From NCBI RefSeq assembly GCF_000971175.1, contig NZ_BBLY01000007.1, forward strand, positions 90,221-154,220: a stretch of DNA of 64,000 nucleotides. The letters run 5' to 3'. The notes below the pieces were generated by a model. It did no database searches. It was not told where the DNA came from and was given only the letters and a program-made list of their open reading frames with translations. Source of the stretch: Demequina pelophila (GTDB lineage: Bacteria; Actinomycetota; Actinomycetes; Actinomycetales; Demequinaceae). Positions 7,336 through 16,393 of the stretch are shown piece after piece; position 1 is the first letter of the stretch, and each line of letters opens with the position of its first letter. The position numbers were made by a program, and so were the translations under genes.

Positions 7336-8268
7336 ATGCGAACCTTCACCCTGCCGCACACCGACATCGTCGTCCCGGACGTGGTCCTGGGCCTCATGCG
7401 CATCGTCGAGAAGTCCGACGAGGAGGTGCGCGCGCTCGTGAGCGCCGCCCTCGACGCGGGCATCGACTTCATGGACCACGCCGACATCTACGGCCCGCCG
7501 TACCACGGCTGCGAGCGCCGCTTCGCGGAGGCCCTCCGGCTCACCCCGTCCGAACGCGACCGCCTCACCCTCCAGACCAAGTGCGGCATCCGCCAGCCCG
7601 GGCCGTACTTCGACTTCTCGTACGAGCACATCGTGTCCTCCGTCGAGGGCTCGCTCGAGGCGCTCGGCACGGACCGCATCGACATCCTGCTCCTCCACCG
7701 TCCCGACGCGCTGGTCGAGCCCGAGGAGGTCGCGCGCGCCTTCGACGACCTCGAGGCCGCCGGCAAGGTGCGCCACTTCGGCGTCTCGAACCACACCCCG
7801 GGCCAGATGGATCTGCTGCGCAAGCACGTGCGCCAGCCGCTGGTCGCCAACCAGATCCAGCTCTCGATCACCCACGCCCCCACCATCGCGGGTCCGATGG
7901 CCATGAACATGGCGGCGCTCGACCAGTCGATCGCGCGCGACACCGGCGTCATCGACTACTGCCGCCTCCACGACATCACCCTTCAGGCCTGGTCGCCGTT
8001 CCAGGCCGGATTCTTCACCGGCCCGTTCCTGGGCTCGCCCGAGTACCCCGAGCTCAACGCCGTGATCGACCGGCTGGCCGCGCAGTATGACGTGCCCGCC
8101 GAGGCGATCGCGGTCGCGTGGCTCACCCGCCACCCCGCGCGCATGCAGGTGGTGCTGGGGACCACCACGCCGGCGCGCGTCGCCGCCGCGGCCCAGGGCT
8201 CGGACATCACCCTCACCCGCGCGGAGTGGTACGCGCTGTTCCGCGCCGCGGGCTACCTGGTGCCCTGA
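7336..8268 (+). CDS. Aldo/keto reductase (YdhF-like)
   Basis: 310 residues, AKR superfamily. The tetrad is in DHADIYG (Asp, Tyr; about residues 46-52), LQTKCGI (Lys) and ILLLHRPD (His). The C-terminal part holds VVLGTTTPARV, the cofactor-phosphate region. It resembles E. coli YdhF-type reductases of unknown physiological substrate. TAGGGT lies 6 bases before the ATG, so the transcript is probably leaderless and the gene not part of the cys operon despite the 20-base gap. A strong terminator follows. Confidence 0.88.
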   Translation: MRTFTLPHTDIVVPDVVLGLMRIVEKSDEEVRALVSAALDAGIDFMDHADIYGPPYHGCERRFAEALRLTPSERDRLTLQTKCGIRQPGPYFDFSYEHIVSSVEGSLEALGTDRIDILLLHRPDALVEPEEVARAFDDLEAAGKVRHFGVSNHTPGQMDLLRKHVRQPLVANQIQLSITHAPTIAGPMAMNMAALDQSIARDTGVIDYCRLHDITLQAWSPFQAGFFTGPFLGSPEYPELNAVIDRLAAQYDVPAEAIAVAWLTRHPARMQVVLGTTTPARVAAAAQGSDITLTRAEWYALFRAAGYLVP

Positions 8269-8306
8269 CCGCCGGGGCCCCTGAGCCCGCGGCCCTCACA
8301 CAGACG

Positions 8307-8338
8307 ACGAGGCCCCGGTCGATCGACCGGGGCCTCGT
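8307..8338. terminator. Bidirectional terminator between aldo/keto reductase and dps
   Basis: A 14-bp perfect stem, ACGAGGCCCCGGTC, with a 4-base loop (GATC), between convergent genes. Confidence 0.85.
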
Positions 8339-8349
8339 GCCGTCTCGGG

Positions 8350-8358
8350 GGACGATGC
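8350..8358 (+). repeat. GGACGATGC repeat copy (intergenic)
   Basis: GGGGACGATGCGGTGG, in the 30 bases between the terminator stem and the dps stop codon. Confidence 0.7.
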
Positions 8359-8368
8359 GGTGGGCGGG

Positions 8369-8869
8369 CTATCCGGCGAACGAGCGCAGCATCCAGGCGG
8401 CGTCCTCGTGCGCGGCGAGGCGCGCGTTGAACAGGTCCGCCGTGGCGCCGTCGCCGGCCTCCTCCGCGACCTCGACGAGCGGGCGCACCAGGCGCGCGAC
8501 GGTCTCGTGGTCGCGGCGCAGGTTCTCGACCATGGTCATCGCGTCCGCGGTGCGGTCGTTGTCCTTGATGGACGTGTGCTCGGTGAACTCGGCGTACGAG
8601 CCCGGGGCGGGAGCCCCGAGGGCGCGCATGCGCTCGGCGAGGACGTCGGCGGCCTTCCACAGCTCCGTGTACTGCTCCTCGAACATGAGGTGGAGCGAGC
8701 GGAAGTGCGGGCCGGTCACGTTCCAGTGATAGCCGTGCGTCTTGAGATACAGGGTGAAGGTGTCGGACAGCACCTGCGCGAGGCCGGCGTTGATGGCCGT
8801 GAGATCCTCGGACTTGATGCCGATCCTGGGCTGGGTCGCGGTGGTCCTGGCGGGCGTGGCGGGCTTCAT
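8369..8869 (-). CDS. dps: Dps family DNA-binding ferritin-like protein
   Basis: 166 residues. Dps proteins form dodecamers that oxidise and store iron and coat DNA under stress. The ferroxidase ligands at the dimer interface are visible in THGYHWNVTGPHF and SLHLMFEEQYTELW. The N-terminal 20 residues (Pro, Ala, Thr, Arg, Lys) would be the flexible DNA-binding tail. The ATG at 8869 has a GGAGGAGGAG upstream; frames that extend further are not supported. It is divergent from the CoA-binding protein gene, with about 140 bases between starts. Confidence 0.93.
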   Translation of the reverse strand: MKPATPARTTATQPRIGIKSEDLTAINAGLAQVLSDTFTLYLKTHGYHWNVTGPHFRSLHLMFEEQYTELWKAADVLAERMRALGAPAPGSYAEFTEHTSIKDNDRTADAMTMVENLRRDHETVARLVRPLVEVAEEAGDGATADLFNARLAAHEDAAWMLRSFAG

Positions 8870-9009
8870 GTCTCCTCCTCCGTCGGGTTCGCAGGCCGCG
8901 GAAAGCGCCCCGCGGCTCCACTGGGGTGCAACCGGCCTGCCGCGGCCGACATTCCCGGGGCCAACGTCCGTACCGGAATCCGCTCCCACGCTGTTATGTT
9001 GCGAGCATC

Positions 9010-9510
9010 ATGGACATCTTCTCGCTCGACCCGCAGCCCGCCGCGGAGGCCTGCCCCGCCCCTGCCGTGCAGGACGCACCCGGGGACGATGCGATGGTCG
9101 AGATCCTCGCCCAGACCCGCCGGGTGGCGATCGTGGGAGCCTCCCCGAACCCGGCCCGCACGAGCTACCAGGTGGCGGTGTGGCTCATGGAGCACACCCC
9201 GTACGAGCTGTTCCTGGTGAACCCCGCCGCCGAGGGCGAGGAGATCCGTGGACACGGCTTCTTCCCCACCCTCGCCGAGGTGCCGGTCAAGGTCGACCAG
9301 GTCGTGGTGTTCCGCCGCGCCGAGTACACCCCGACCATCGCGCAGCACGCGGCCGACGCGGGCGCGGGCGGCGTGTGGCTCCAGCTGGGCATCGCGAACG
9401 CGCACGCGATGCGGATCGCGGCGGAGCACGACATGACCGCCGTGCAGAACCGCTGCATCAAGATCGAGTACCGCCGCCTGGCCGACCGCATCGAGGCAGC
9501 GCGCGACTGA
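9010..9510 (+). CDS. CoA-binding domain protein (YccU-like)
   Basis: 166 residues with a Rossmann CoA-binding domain: VAIVGASPNPARTSYQVA (about residues 41-58) is the nucleotide loop. PYELFLVNPAAEGEEIRG and GGVWLQLGIAN follow as in YccU. Members bind CoA, but their role is unknown. The N-terminal 30 residues are Ala/Pro-rich linker and contain PGDDAM, encoded by an in-frame GGACGATGC copy. No other family domain is present. Confidence 0.85.
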   Translation: MDIFSLDPQPAAEACPAPAVQDAPGDDAMVEILAQTRRVAIVGASPNPARTSYQVAVWLMEHTPYELFLVNPAAEGEEIRGHGFFPTLAEVPVKVDQVVVFRRAEYTPTIAQHAADAGAGGVWLQLGIANAHAMRIAAEHDMTAVQNRCIKIEYRRLADRIEAARD

Positions 9511-9588
9511 CGGCTCTCCCCCGAGGCGACACGCGCATCGGCCCCGTCCAATCCGCGCCATACCGTTTCAAGGTGCCACGATGAGGGC

Positions 9589-10854
9589 ATGAGCCTCGCC
9601 GCCGGGTATCGACTCGTGTCCATCGACCGCGACCGTGGCGCGGAGATGCTCGAGGTCGACTCGTGGGCCTTCACCGGCGACTTCGCGCCCGGCGAGGCCG
9701 AGGACTGGCTCGCGGCGATCCCGTTCGACCGGGCCCGCGCGATGGAGATCGCGGACCCCGGGCGCGGCCCGCTGGGCGAGCTCGCCGCGGTCAACTCCTC
9801 CTATACGTTCCGCATGGCCGTGCCGGGCGGCGAGCACGTGCCCGTCGCGGGCCTGACGTTCGTGGGCGTGCACACCGGGCACCGAAGGCGCGGCCTGCTG
9901 CGCGCGATGATGGCCGACCATCTGGCCGACGCCCGCCGCCGCGGGGAGGTCGCCTCGGCGCTCTACGCCGCCGAGTCCGAGATCTACCAGCGGTTCGGCT
10001 ACGGCCTCGCCGCGCAGCAGCTGACCCTGCGCGTGCCGCGCCGGGCGGATCTGCGGGAGGTGGCAGGCGCGGACGCGCTGACCGTGCGCCTCGAACGGCT
10101 GAGCCTCGAGCGCCACGGCCGGGTCATGCGCACCGTCCAGGCGCGGCTCGCCCGCCCGGGCACCATGACGCTCGAGTCGGACTACGCGCTGCAGGCACGT
10201 TTCTGCGATCCGGTCTCCGACCACCGCGACTCGGAGCGGCTGCGGATCGCGATCGTCGAGGACGGGGACGAGCCCGTCGCGTATGCCATCCTGCGCCGCA
10301 AGGCGGACTTCGGCGACGACTCGATGCCGTCGGGCAAGGTGACCGTGCAGCAGCACGCCGCGCTCACCCCGGCCGCCACGCATCGGCTCTGGTCCGTGCT
10401 CGCGGACATCGACCTGATGGCCACCGTCCACGCGGCGCCCTTCGCGGTGGACGATGCGCTGGTCCACATGCTCGTCGACCTCCGGTCCGCGGCCCCGCGC
10501 CTGCGCGACAACCTGTGGCTGCGCCTCGTCGACGTGCCCGCCGCGCTCACGGCACGCTCGTACGTCACCCCCGTCGACGTGGTCGTGCGCGTCGAGGACC
10601 CCCTGTTCCCGGACAACGCCGGCCCGTGGCGCATCACCACGCGCGACGGCGAGGGGCACGTGGAGGACGCGCACGGCGCCGAGCCACACGTCGTGATCGG
10701 GATCCAGGAGCTGTCCGCGGCCTACCTGGGCGGCGCGAGCGTCGAGGCGCTCGCCTCCGCCGGGCTCGTCGAGGAGCGCCGCCCGGGCGCGGTGCGCGCG
10801 CTGGCCGCGGCGCTGGGGTGGGTCCAGGCGCCCGTGTGCAACCTGTTCTTCTGA
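9589..10854 (+). CDS. Eis-like GNAT N-acetyltransferase
   Basis: 421 residues in the three-part layout of the Eis family. An N-terminal GNAT domain carries the acetyl-CoA loop GHRRRGLLRAMM (about residue 102). A central second GNAT-like domain follows (about 150-290), then a C-terminal SCP2-like domain. The chain ends in a Phe, whose carboxylate acts as the base in characterised Eis enzymes. Substrates range from aminoglycosides to protein lysines and cannot be told here. CACGAT lies 6 bases before the ATG, suggesting a leaderless transcript. An in-frame GGACGATGC copy gives VDDAL near residue 288. Confidence 0.85.
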   Translation: MSLAAGYRLVSIDRDRGAEMLEVDSWAFTGDFAPGEAEDWLAAIPFDRARAMEIADPGRGPLGELAAVNSSYTFRMAVPGGEHVPVAGLTFVGVHTGHRRRGLLRAMMADHLADARRRGEVASALYAAESEIYQRFGYGLAAQQLTLRVPRRADLREVAGADALTVRLERLSLERHGRVMRTVQARLARPGTMTLESDYALQARFCDPVSDHRDSERLRIAIVEDGDEPVAYAILRRKADFGDDSMPSGKVTVQQHAALTPAATHRLWSVLADIDLMATVHAAPFAVDDALVHMLVDLRSAAPRLRDNLWLRLVDVPAALTARSYVTPVDVVVRVEDPLFPDNAGPWRITTRDGEGHVEDAHGAEPHVVIGIQELSAAYLGGASVEALASAGLVEERRPGAVRALAAALGWVQAPVCNLFF

Positions 10855-10891
10855 CGCGGCGCGCTCGCCCGGGGCGCGCCGACGCGGAGGC

Positions 10892-11344
10892 TCAGCGGGA
10901 CTGCTCGTAGCCCATCATGCGGTCGATGCGGCGCTGGTGGCGCTCGTCGCCGGAGAAGGGCTCGGCCACGAACGCGTCCGCGATCGCGGTGGCCTCCTCC
11001 AGCGAGTGCATGCGGGCTCCCAGCGAGCCGATCTGCGCGTCGTTGTGCTGGCGCGCGAGCTTCGCGGTCTCGACCGACCAGACGAGCGCCGCGCGGATGC
11101 CCGGCACGCGGTTGGCGGCGAGCTGCTCGCCGTTGCCCGAGCCGCCGATGACGATGCCCAGGTCCTCCCCCGCGCTCGCCGCCACGGCCTCGGCCGCGGC
11201 GATGCACATGGGCGGGTAGTCGTCGAGCGCGTCGTACTCGTACGCGCCGTGGTCGACCACCTCGAGGCCGGCCTGCGTGAAGTGGGCGAGAAGGTGCTGC
11301 TTGAGCTCGAACCCTGCGTGGTCCGCGGCGATGTGGAGGCGCAT
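10892..11344 (-). CDS. rpiB: Ribose-5-phosphate isomerase B
   Basis: 150 residues, RpiB/LacAB family, interconverting ribose- and ribulose-5-phosphate. The N-terminal LHIAADHAGFELK supplies substrate-binding Asp and His. The anion-hole loop is GGSGNGEQLAANRVPG. It carries Glu rather than the catalytic Cys of the E. coli enzyme, as in mycobacterial RpiB. RQHNDAQIGSLGARM holds the second His/Asn pair. Only the ATG at 11344 gives the family length. The gene is divergent from the M13 peptidase gene. Confidence 0.93.
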   Translation of the reverse strand: MRLHIAADHAGFELKQHLLAHFTQAGLEVVDHGAYEYDALDDYPPMCIAAAEAVAASAGEDLGIVIGGSGNGEQLAANRVPGIRAALVWSVETAKLARQHNDAQIGSLGARMHSLEEATAIADAFVAEPFSGDERHQRRIDRMMGYEQSR

Positions 11345-11401
11345 GGCGCCATTGTGCCAGCGCCGCGCCGCGCCGGCCTCCCCGCGGGCCATCCGGCCGG
11401 A

Positions 11402-11433
11402 GGACGATGCGAAACCCGGCCCGCGCATCGTCC
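11402..11433. repeat. Inverted pair of GGACGATGC repeats
   Basis: GGACGATGCG (11402-11411) and CGCATCGTCC (11424-11433) form a perfect 10-bp inverted repeat with a 12-base spacer. It lies between the divergent rpiB and peptidase genes, about 90 bases before the peptidase start. Confidence 0.75.
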
Positions 11434-11520
11434 CTCGCCTCCCCTCCCGGCACCCAGGAAGACCCTCGCCGTGAGCGAAACGTCCCGCCGTGTGTCGGAC
11501 GTCACGCCTAGGGTGAGTGC

Positions 11521-13458
11521 ATGACATTGCATTCCGGCATCGACCAGTCCGAGTTCTCGCCGTCCGTGCGCGCGCAGGACGACTTCTTCCGCTACGTCTC
11601 CGGCCCGTGGGAGGAGACGCACCAGATCCCCGCCGACCGCGCCGCGGACGGCTCGTTCTACACGCTCCGCGACGAGGCCGAGAAGCAGGTCCGCGTCATC
11701 ATCGAGGAGGCGGCCGCGGACACGCAGATCGGCGCGCTGTACGCGTCCTTCATGGACGTCGACCGCGTCAACGGGCTGGGCGTGGCCCCGCTCGAGGCGG
11801 ACCTCGCGCTGGTCGACGGCGCGACGTCGCACGACGACCTGGCGCGCGTGATCGGCGAGCTGCAGCGCTCCGGCGTGGGCGGCCCGGTGGGCTACTACGT
11901 GTTCGCGGACAAGTCGGACCCGGACCGCAACGTGGTGTACCTCGGCCAGTCGGGCCTGGGCCTGCCGGACGAGGCCTACTACCGCGAGGACGCGCACGCC
12001 GCGACGCGCGAGAAGTACGTCGCCCACGTGGACCGCATGGCGGGCCTCACCGGCGCCGCCTTCGACGGCGCGGGCATCGTGGCGCTCGAGACGGCCATCG
12101 CGAAGGACCACTGGGACCGCGTCAAGACCCGCGAGGCGGACCTCACGTACAACCCGACCACGCTCGCGAGCCTCACCCAGGACGCGCCGGGCTTCCCGTG
12201 GGCCATCTGGGCGGACGCGATCCGCATGCCGGAGGCCGCGCACGAGCTGCTCATCGCGAGCGAGCCCTCCTACTTCACGGCGCTGGGCGCCGCCTGGGAG
12301 GCCACCGACCTGGAGGCGTGGAAGGCGTACCTGCGCTGGCGCATCGTCTCCTCGCGCGCGCCCTACCTCACGGAGGAGATCTCCAAGGCGAACTTCGACT
12401 TCTACGGCACCGTGCTGTCCGGCGCGACCGAGCAGCGCGACCGCTGGAAGCGCGGCGTCAGCCTGGTCGAGGGAGTCGTCGGCGAGCTCGTGGGCCAGGA
12501 GTACGTGGCCCGCCACTTCCCGCCGGCGTACAAGGAGCAGATGGACCGCCTGGTCGCGAACCTCATCGAGGCGTACCGCCAGTCGATCGAGTCGCTGCCC
12601 TGGATGACGCCCGCGACCCGGCAGAAGGCGCTGGAGAAGCTGCGTCAGTTCACGCCCAAGATCGGCTACCCCGACAAGTGGCGCGAGTTCGACGGCCTCG
12701 AGCTGGCCGCGGACGACCTGCTGGGCAACGTGCGCGCCGCCTCCGCGTTCGAGGAGGACTACGACTGGGCGAAGATCGGCAAGCCGGTCGACCGCTCCGA
12801 GTGGCTGATGACCCCGCAGACGGTCAACGCCTACTACCTGCCCGTCGCCAACGAGATCGTGTTCCCCGCCGCAATCCTCCAGGCGCCGTTCTTCACCCCG
12901 GACGCGGACGACGCGATCAACTACGGCGGCATCGGCTCCGTGATCGGCCACGAGATCGGCCACGGCTTCGACGACCAGGGCTCGAAGTACTCGGGCACCG
13001 GCGCGCTCGAGGACTGGTGGACCGAGGAGGACCGCGCCGCGTTCATGGAGCGCGCCCAGCGCCTCATCGCCCAGTACGACGGCTACTCCCCCAAGCAGCT
13101 CGACGACGCGCACCGCGTCAACGGCGCGCTCACGGTCGGCGAGAACATCGGCGACCTCGCCGGCGTGGAGATCGCGCTCAAGGCCTACGAGATCGCGCTG
13201 GGCCACCCCATCACCGCGGCGCCGGAGATCGACGGCCTCACCGCCGTGCAGCGCTTCTTCATCGGGTACGCGCTCACCGAGCGGATGATGGTCCGCGACG
13301 AGGCCCTGGTGACCCGCCTGGCCACGGACCCGCACTCGCCGTCGGAGTTCCGCGTCAACGGCATCGTGCGCAACCTCGACGCCTGGTACGACGCCTTCGA
13401 GGTGACCGAGGCCGACGAGCTGTGGCTCGCCCCCGAGGAGCGCGTCTCCATCTGGTAG
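11521..13458 (+). CDS. M13 family zinc metallopeptidase (neprilysin-like)
   Basis: 645 residues. The zinc site HEIGH is in VIGHEIGHGFDDQGS (about residue 478), and the third ligand is in ENIGDLAG (about 541). NAYYLPVANEIVFPAAILQ upstream is the substrate-binding NAxY segment. The N-terminal 400 residues are the helical lid. No signal peptide or membrane anchor is present, so a cytoplasmic peptide-degrading role is likely, as in PepO-type bacterial members. TAGGGT lies 6 bases before the ATG, suggesting a leaderless transcript. It is followed by a two-stem terminator. Confidence 0.93.
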   Translation: MTLHSGIDQSEFSPSVRAQDDFFRYVSGPWEETHQIPADRAADGSFYTLRDEAEKQVRVIIEEAAADTQIGALYASFMDVDRVNGLGVAPLEADLALVDGATSHDDLARVIGELQRSGVGGPVGYYVFADKSDPDRNVVYLGQSGLGLPDEAYYREDAHAATREKYVAHVDRMAGLTGAAFDGAGIVALETAIAKDHWDRVKTREADLTYNPTTLASLTQDAPGFPWAIWADAIRMPEAAHELLIASEPSYFTALGAAWEATDLEAWKAYLRWRIVSSRAPYLTEEISKANFDFYGTVLSGATEQRDRWKRGVSLVEGVVGELVGQEYVARHFPPAYKEQMDRLVANLIEAYRQSIESLPWMTPATRQKALEKLRQFTPKIGYPDKWREFDGLELAADDLLGNVRAASAFEEDYDWAKIGKPVDRSEWLMTPQTVNAYYLPVANEIVFPAAILQAPFFTPDADDAINYGGIGSVIGHEIGHGFDDQGSKYSGTGALEDWWTEEDRAAFMERAQRLIAQYDGYSPKQLDDAHRVNGALTVGENIGDLAGVEIALKAYEIALGHPITAAPEIDGLTAVQRFFIGYALTERMMVRDEALVTRLATDPHSPSEFRVNGIVRNLDAWYDAFEVTEADELWLAPEERVSIW

Positions 13459-13461
13459 CAG

Positions 13462-13521
13462 GGACGATGCACGGGTCGCCCGTGCGCGGAGGGCCCCGGG
13501 GCGTGCGCGCCCCGGGGCCCT
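13462..13521 (+). terminator. Repeat copy plus two stems after the M13 peptidase
   Basis: A GGGACGATGC copy (13461-13470) overlaps a stem GCACGGG-TCG-CCCGTGC (13469-13485). A perfect 14-bp stem follows, 13490-13503 with 13508-13521 (AGGGCCCCGGGGCG, loop TGCG). Together they form a probable terminator with the repeat at its base. Confidence 0.75.
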
Positions 13522-13600
13522 CTCCGTCCCCACCCAGCGGACACCACTGTCCGGTGCGAGACTTGAAGGCGGGGAGGTCGACGGGGACGAGGTGGTTCCG

Positions 13601-14620
13601 ATGAAGACCTTGCGATGGCGTGCGGCGCTCGGGGCGGTCGCGCTCGGATGCCTGACCCTGACGCTCGGCGCGTGCACGGGCGACGCCGAGGAGACCCCCA
13701 CCGCCGCCGGCACGGTGGAGGCCACCGCGACCGCGGACCCGAGTTCGACGCCGGAGCCGGCCGAGGCCACGGACGATGCCTCACCGGGGGTCGCCGACCT
13801 GCCCGACCCGTGCACGCTCGCGAGCGCCGACGAGCTCCAGGCCGCGACCGGCCTCGCGTGGGACGAGGGCGTGATCGAGGAGGAGCTGTCCGATGAGGAC
13901 TCGCTCGCCTGCCTCTGGAGCGCGCGCCACCCCTTCCTCGCCGTGGCCGTCTCCCCCGGCACCGGGACCGTCGACACGTATCGCGATCAGTGGAAGGGCC
14001 GACTCGTGGAGACCGACGAGGTGGTCGGCGCCACCCGTGCCTGGCTGAGCCCCGCGGGGCACACGCTCCACATGGTGGTGAACGACGTCTACGTCGAACT
14101 GGAGTACTCGTGGTACCCGGAGGAGGATCCCAGCGCGACGGTCCTGGCCATCGCCCACGTCGTGGCCGGCAACATCCTCGGCGACGACGCGTTCGCGGCG
14201 TCAGGGCTTCCCGATCCGTGCGCGCTGGTCTCGGAGGAGGAGCTGCTCGCGGCGACGGGATACGAGTTCACCGAGGAGGGGCTCGACAGCGACTCTTCGA
14301 ACCTGACGCGGGGCGGATGCGGCTGGACCGCCGCAGAGGTGCCCACGATGCTGTTCCTCACGGTCTCGCGGGGCGACGCGACGGCCGACCGCGCATACTG
14401 GGAGGACCTCTACATCGACACCGCGGACGCCACCGTCGCCGGCGCCACCGACGCGTGGACCAGGTGGGAGGGAACGTTCATCGGCATGGAGGTGGGCGAC
14501 CTCTACGTGACGATCGAGTACGACTGGCACCCGGACAACTTCGTGCCGGCGCGGACGATCGCCGACCTCGCCGAGGCGGTCGCGGGGAACCTCGCCGAGG
14601 CGACCGCGGGCGACGCCTGA
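13601..14620 (+). CDS. Lipoprotein with two tandem DUF3558-like domains
   Basis: 339 residues. The signal peptide ends in the lipobox LTLGACTG with Cys about residue 26, followed by a Thr/Ala/Glu/Pro-rich linker of about 40 residues. Two copies of one domain follow. Each begins LPDPC-x-L-x-S/A-x-E-E/D-L-x-A-A-T-G (about residues 67 and 205) and has further Cys residues in CLW or CGW. This resembles actinobacterial DUF3558-type lipoproteins of unknown function. A related single-domain lipoprotein is at 23635-24231. A GGACGATGC copy encodes ATDDASPG in the linker. I chose the ATG at 13601, with GAGG upstream. Confidence 0.75.
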   Translation: MKTLRWRAALGAVALGCLTLTLGACTGDAEETPTAAGTVEATATADPSSTPEPAEATDDASPGVADLPDPCTLASADELQAATGLAWDEGVIEEELSDEDSLACLWSARHPFLAVAVSPGTGTVDTYRDQWKGRLVETDEVVGATRAWLSPAGHTLHMVVNDVYVELEYSWYPEEDPSATVLAIAHVVAGNILGDDAFAASGLPDPCALVSEEELLAATGYEFTEEGLDSDSSNLTRGGCGWTAAEVPTMLFLTVSRGDATADRAYWEDLYIDTADATVAGATDAWTRWEGTFIGMEVGDLYVTIEYDWHPDNFVPARTIADLAEAVAGNLAEATAGDA

Positions 14621-14660
14621 CGGGCGCCCCGCGCCCGCCGCCGCAACCGCGACGCGCCTC

Positions 14661-16358
14661 CTACCTCGCCAGGTAGACGCGCGCCTCCCAGGGCGCCAGG
14701 TGCATCGGCCCCACCACGGGCGGCGGGTCCACCGCCACGCCCTGGTTGTGCAGCACCAGCCGCGCGGCGCCCAGGTCGATGTCCACGTCGACCGGCTCCC
14801 CCGAGAGGTTCGCGGCGACCGTCATCACCGAGCCGTCGAGCTCGCGGCGGAACGCGAACACGCGCGGATGCTCGGGCAGCAGCATCGCGAACGAGCCGTG
14901 CGACACCACGGCCTCCCCGTGACGCAGGTCGATGAGCGATCGGTAGAAGTTGAAGACGCTGTCGGGGTCCTCCACCTGCGCCTCGGCGTTGAGCCAGGCG
15001 TGGTTGGCGGGGACGTCGATCCACGGGGTGCCGGACGTGAAGCCGGCGTGCGGTCCCGCCGTCCACTGGACCGGGGTCCGCGCGTTGTCGCGGCTCATGG
15101 CGGACAGCCCGTCGAGCACGCGCTCCTCCCCCACGCCCAGCGCCCGCAGCTCGTCATACGCGTTGAGCGACTCGATGTCGCGGAACTGGTCGATCGACGT
15201 GAACCCGGCGTTCGTCATGCCCAGCTCGTCGCCCTGGTAGACGTAGGGCGTGCCGCGCTGGAGGTGCAGCACGGCCGCGAGCGCCTTGGCGGAGGCGGCC
15301 CAGTGGTCGCGGTCGTCGCCGAAGCGGGAGACCACGCGCGGCTGGTCGTGGTTGTCCCAGTACAGGCTGTTCCACCCGCGCTCGCCCAGCTCGTGCTGCC
15401 AACGCCCCAGGATCGACTTGAGGCGCACCAGATCCAGCGGCTGGGGATCGAACTTGCCGCCCGGCCCGTGGTCCACGTCGACGTGCTCGAACTGGAAGAC
15501 CATGTCGAGCTCGCGGCGGGCGGGGTCCGTGATGAGCAGCGCCTCGTCCGTGGTGATGCCCGGGGTCTCGCCCACGGTGAGCAGCTCCGCGTCGCGGCCG
15601 TCGAACACCTCGCGGCGCATCTCCTGCAGGTAGGCGTGCATGCGCGGCCCGTTGGCGTACAGCGGGAAGCCGTTGCCCAGCCCGCCCGGCAGCGGCGCGC
15701 CGTCGCGCAGCGGCAGCTCCTTGGAGATGAGGTTGATGACGTCCATGCGGAAGCCGTCGACGCCCTTGTCCAGCCACCAGCGCATCATCGCGTAGACCGC
15801 CTGACGCACCTCGCGGTTCTCCCAGTTGAGGTCCGGCTGCTTGGGGTGGAACAGATGGAGGAAGTACTCGCCCGACTCCTCGTCGAGCTCCCACGTCGAT
15901 CCGGAGAAGAAGGCCCGCCAGTTGGTGGGCTCGGCGCCCACGTCGCCGGCCGCGAAGCCCTCGCGCGGGGGACGCCACCAGTACCAGTCGCGCTTGGGGC
16001 TGCGCCGCGACGAGCGCGACTCGAGGAACCACGGGTGCTCGTCCGACGTGTGGTTGACCACCAGGTCCATGACCAGCTTCATGCCGCGCTCGTGGACCTC
16101 CGCGAGCAGCGCGTCGAAGTCCTCCATGGTGCCGAACGCCGGATCGATGGCGTGATAGTCGGAGATGTCGTAGCCGTTGTCCGCGTGCGGCGAGGCGTAG
16201 ATGGGCGACAGCCACAGCACGTCGACGCCCAGATCCTGGAGGTGGCCCAGCCGGGAGCGGATGCCCGGCAGGTCGCCGATCCCGTCGCCGTTCGAGTCCT
16301 GAAAGCTCCGGGGGTAGATCTGATAGACCACCGCGGACTTCCACCAGTCACTGCTCAC
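14661..16358 (-). CDS. GH13 alpha-glucosidase (oligo-1,6-glucosidase type)
   Basis: 565 residues, full family length. It hydrolyses terminal alpha-glucosidic bonds of short oligosaccharides. GH13 motifs in order are DLVVNHTSDEHPWF (region I), DGFRMDVINL with the Asp nucleophile (about residue 205), LTVGETPG with the acid/base Glu, and WDNHDQPRVVSRFG (region IV). The C-terminal 90 residues form the beta-sandwich. The start is GTG 16358 with AGGAGG upstream; frames reaching further left into the ABC gene are not used. Maltose, isomaltose, sucrose or trehalose as substrate cannot be separated by eye. Confidence 0.9.
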   Translation of the reverse strand: MSSDWWKSAVVYQIYPRSFQDSNGDGIGDLPGIRSRLGHLQDLGVDVLWLSPIYASPHADNGYDISDYHAIDPAFGTMEDFDALLAEVHERGMKLVMDLVVNHTSDEHPWFLESRSSRRSPKRDWYWWRPPREGFAAGDVGAEPTNWRAFFSGSTWELDEESGEYFLHLFHPKQPDLNWENREVRQAVYAMMRWWLDKGVDGFRMDVINLISKELPLRDGAPLPGGLGNGFPLYANGPRMHAYLQEMRREVFDGRDAELLTVGETPGITTDEALLITDPARRELDMVFQFEHVDVDHGPGGKFDPQPLDLVRLKSILGRWQHELGERGWNSLYWDNHDQPRVVSRFGDDRDHWAASAKALAAVLHLQRGTPYVYQGDELGMTNAGFTSIDQFRDIESLNAYDELRALGVGEERVLDGLSAMSRDNARTPVQWTAGPHAGFTSGTPWIDVPANHAWLNAEAQVEDPDSVFNFYRSLIDLRHGEAVVSHGSFAMLLPEHPRVFAFRRELDGSVMTVAANLSGEPVDVDIDLGAARLVLHNQGVAVDPPPVVGPMHLAPWEARVYLAR

Positions 16359-16393
16359 GGACGCTCCTCCTTGTCGACGGCGACCCGTCCACA

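Noticed and set aside
10915..13977. A minus-strand frame of about 1000 codons opposite the M13 peptidase
   Set aside because: It runs antisense to the peptidase and through its terminator. It has low complexity (Arg, Val, Gly, His) and no motif.
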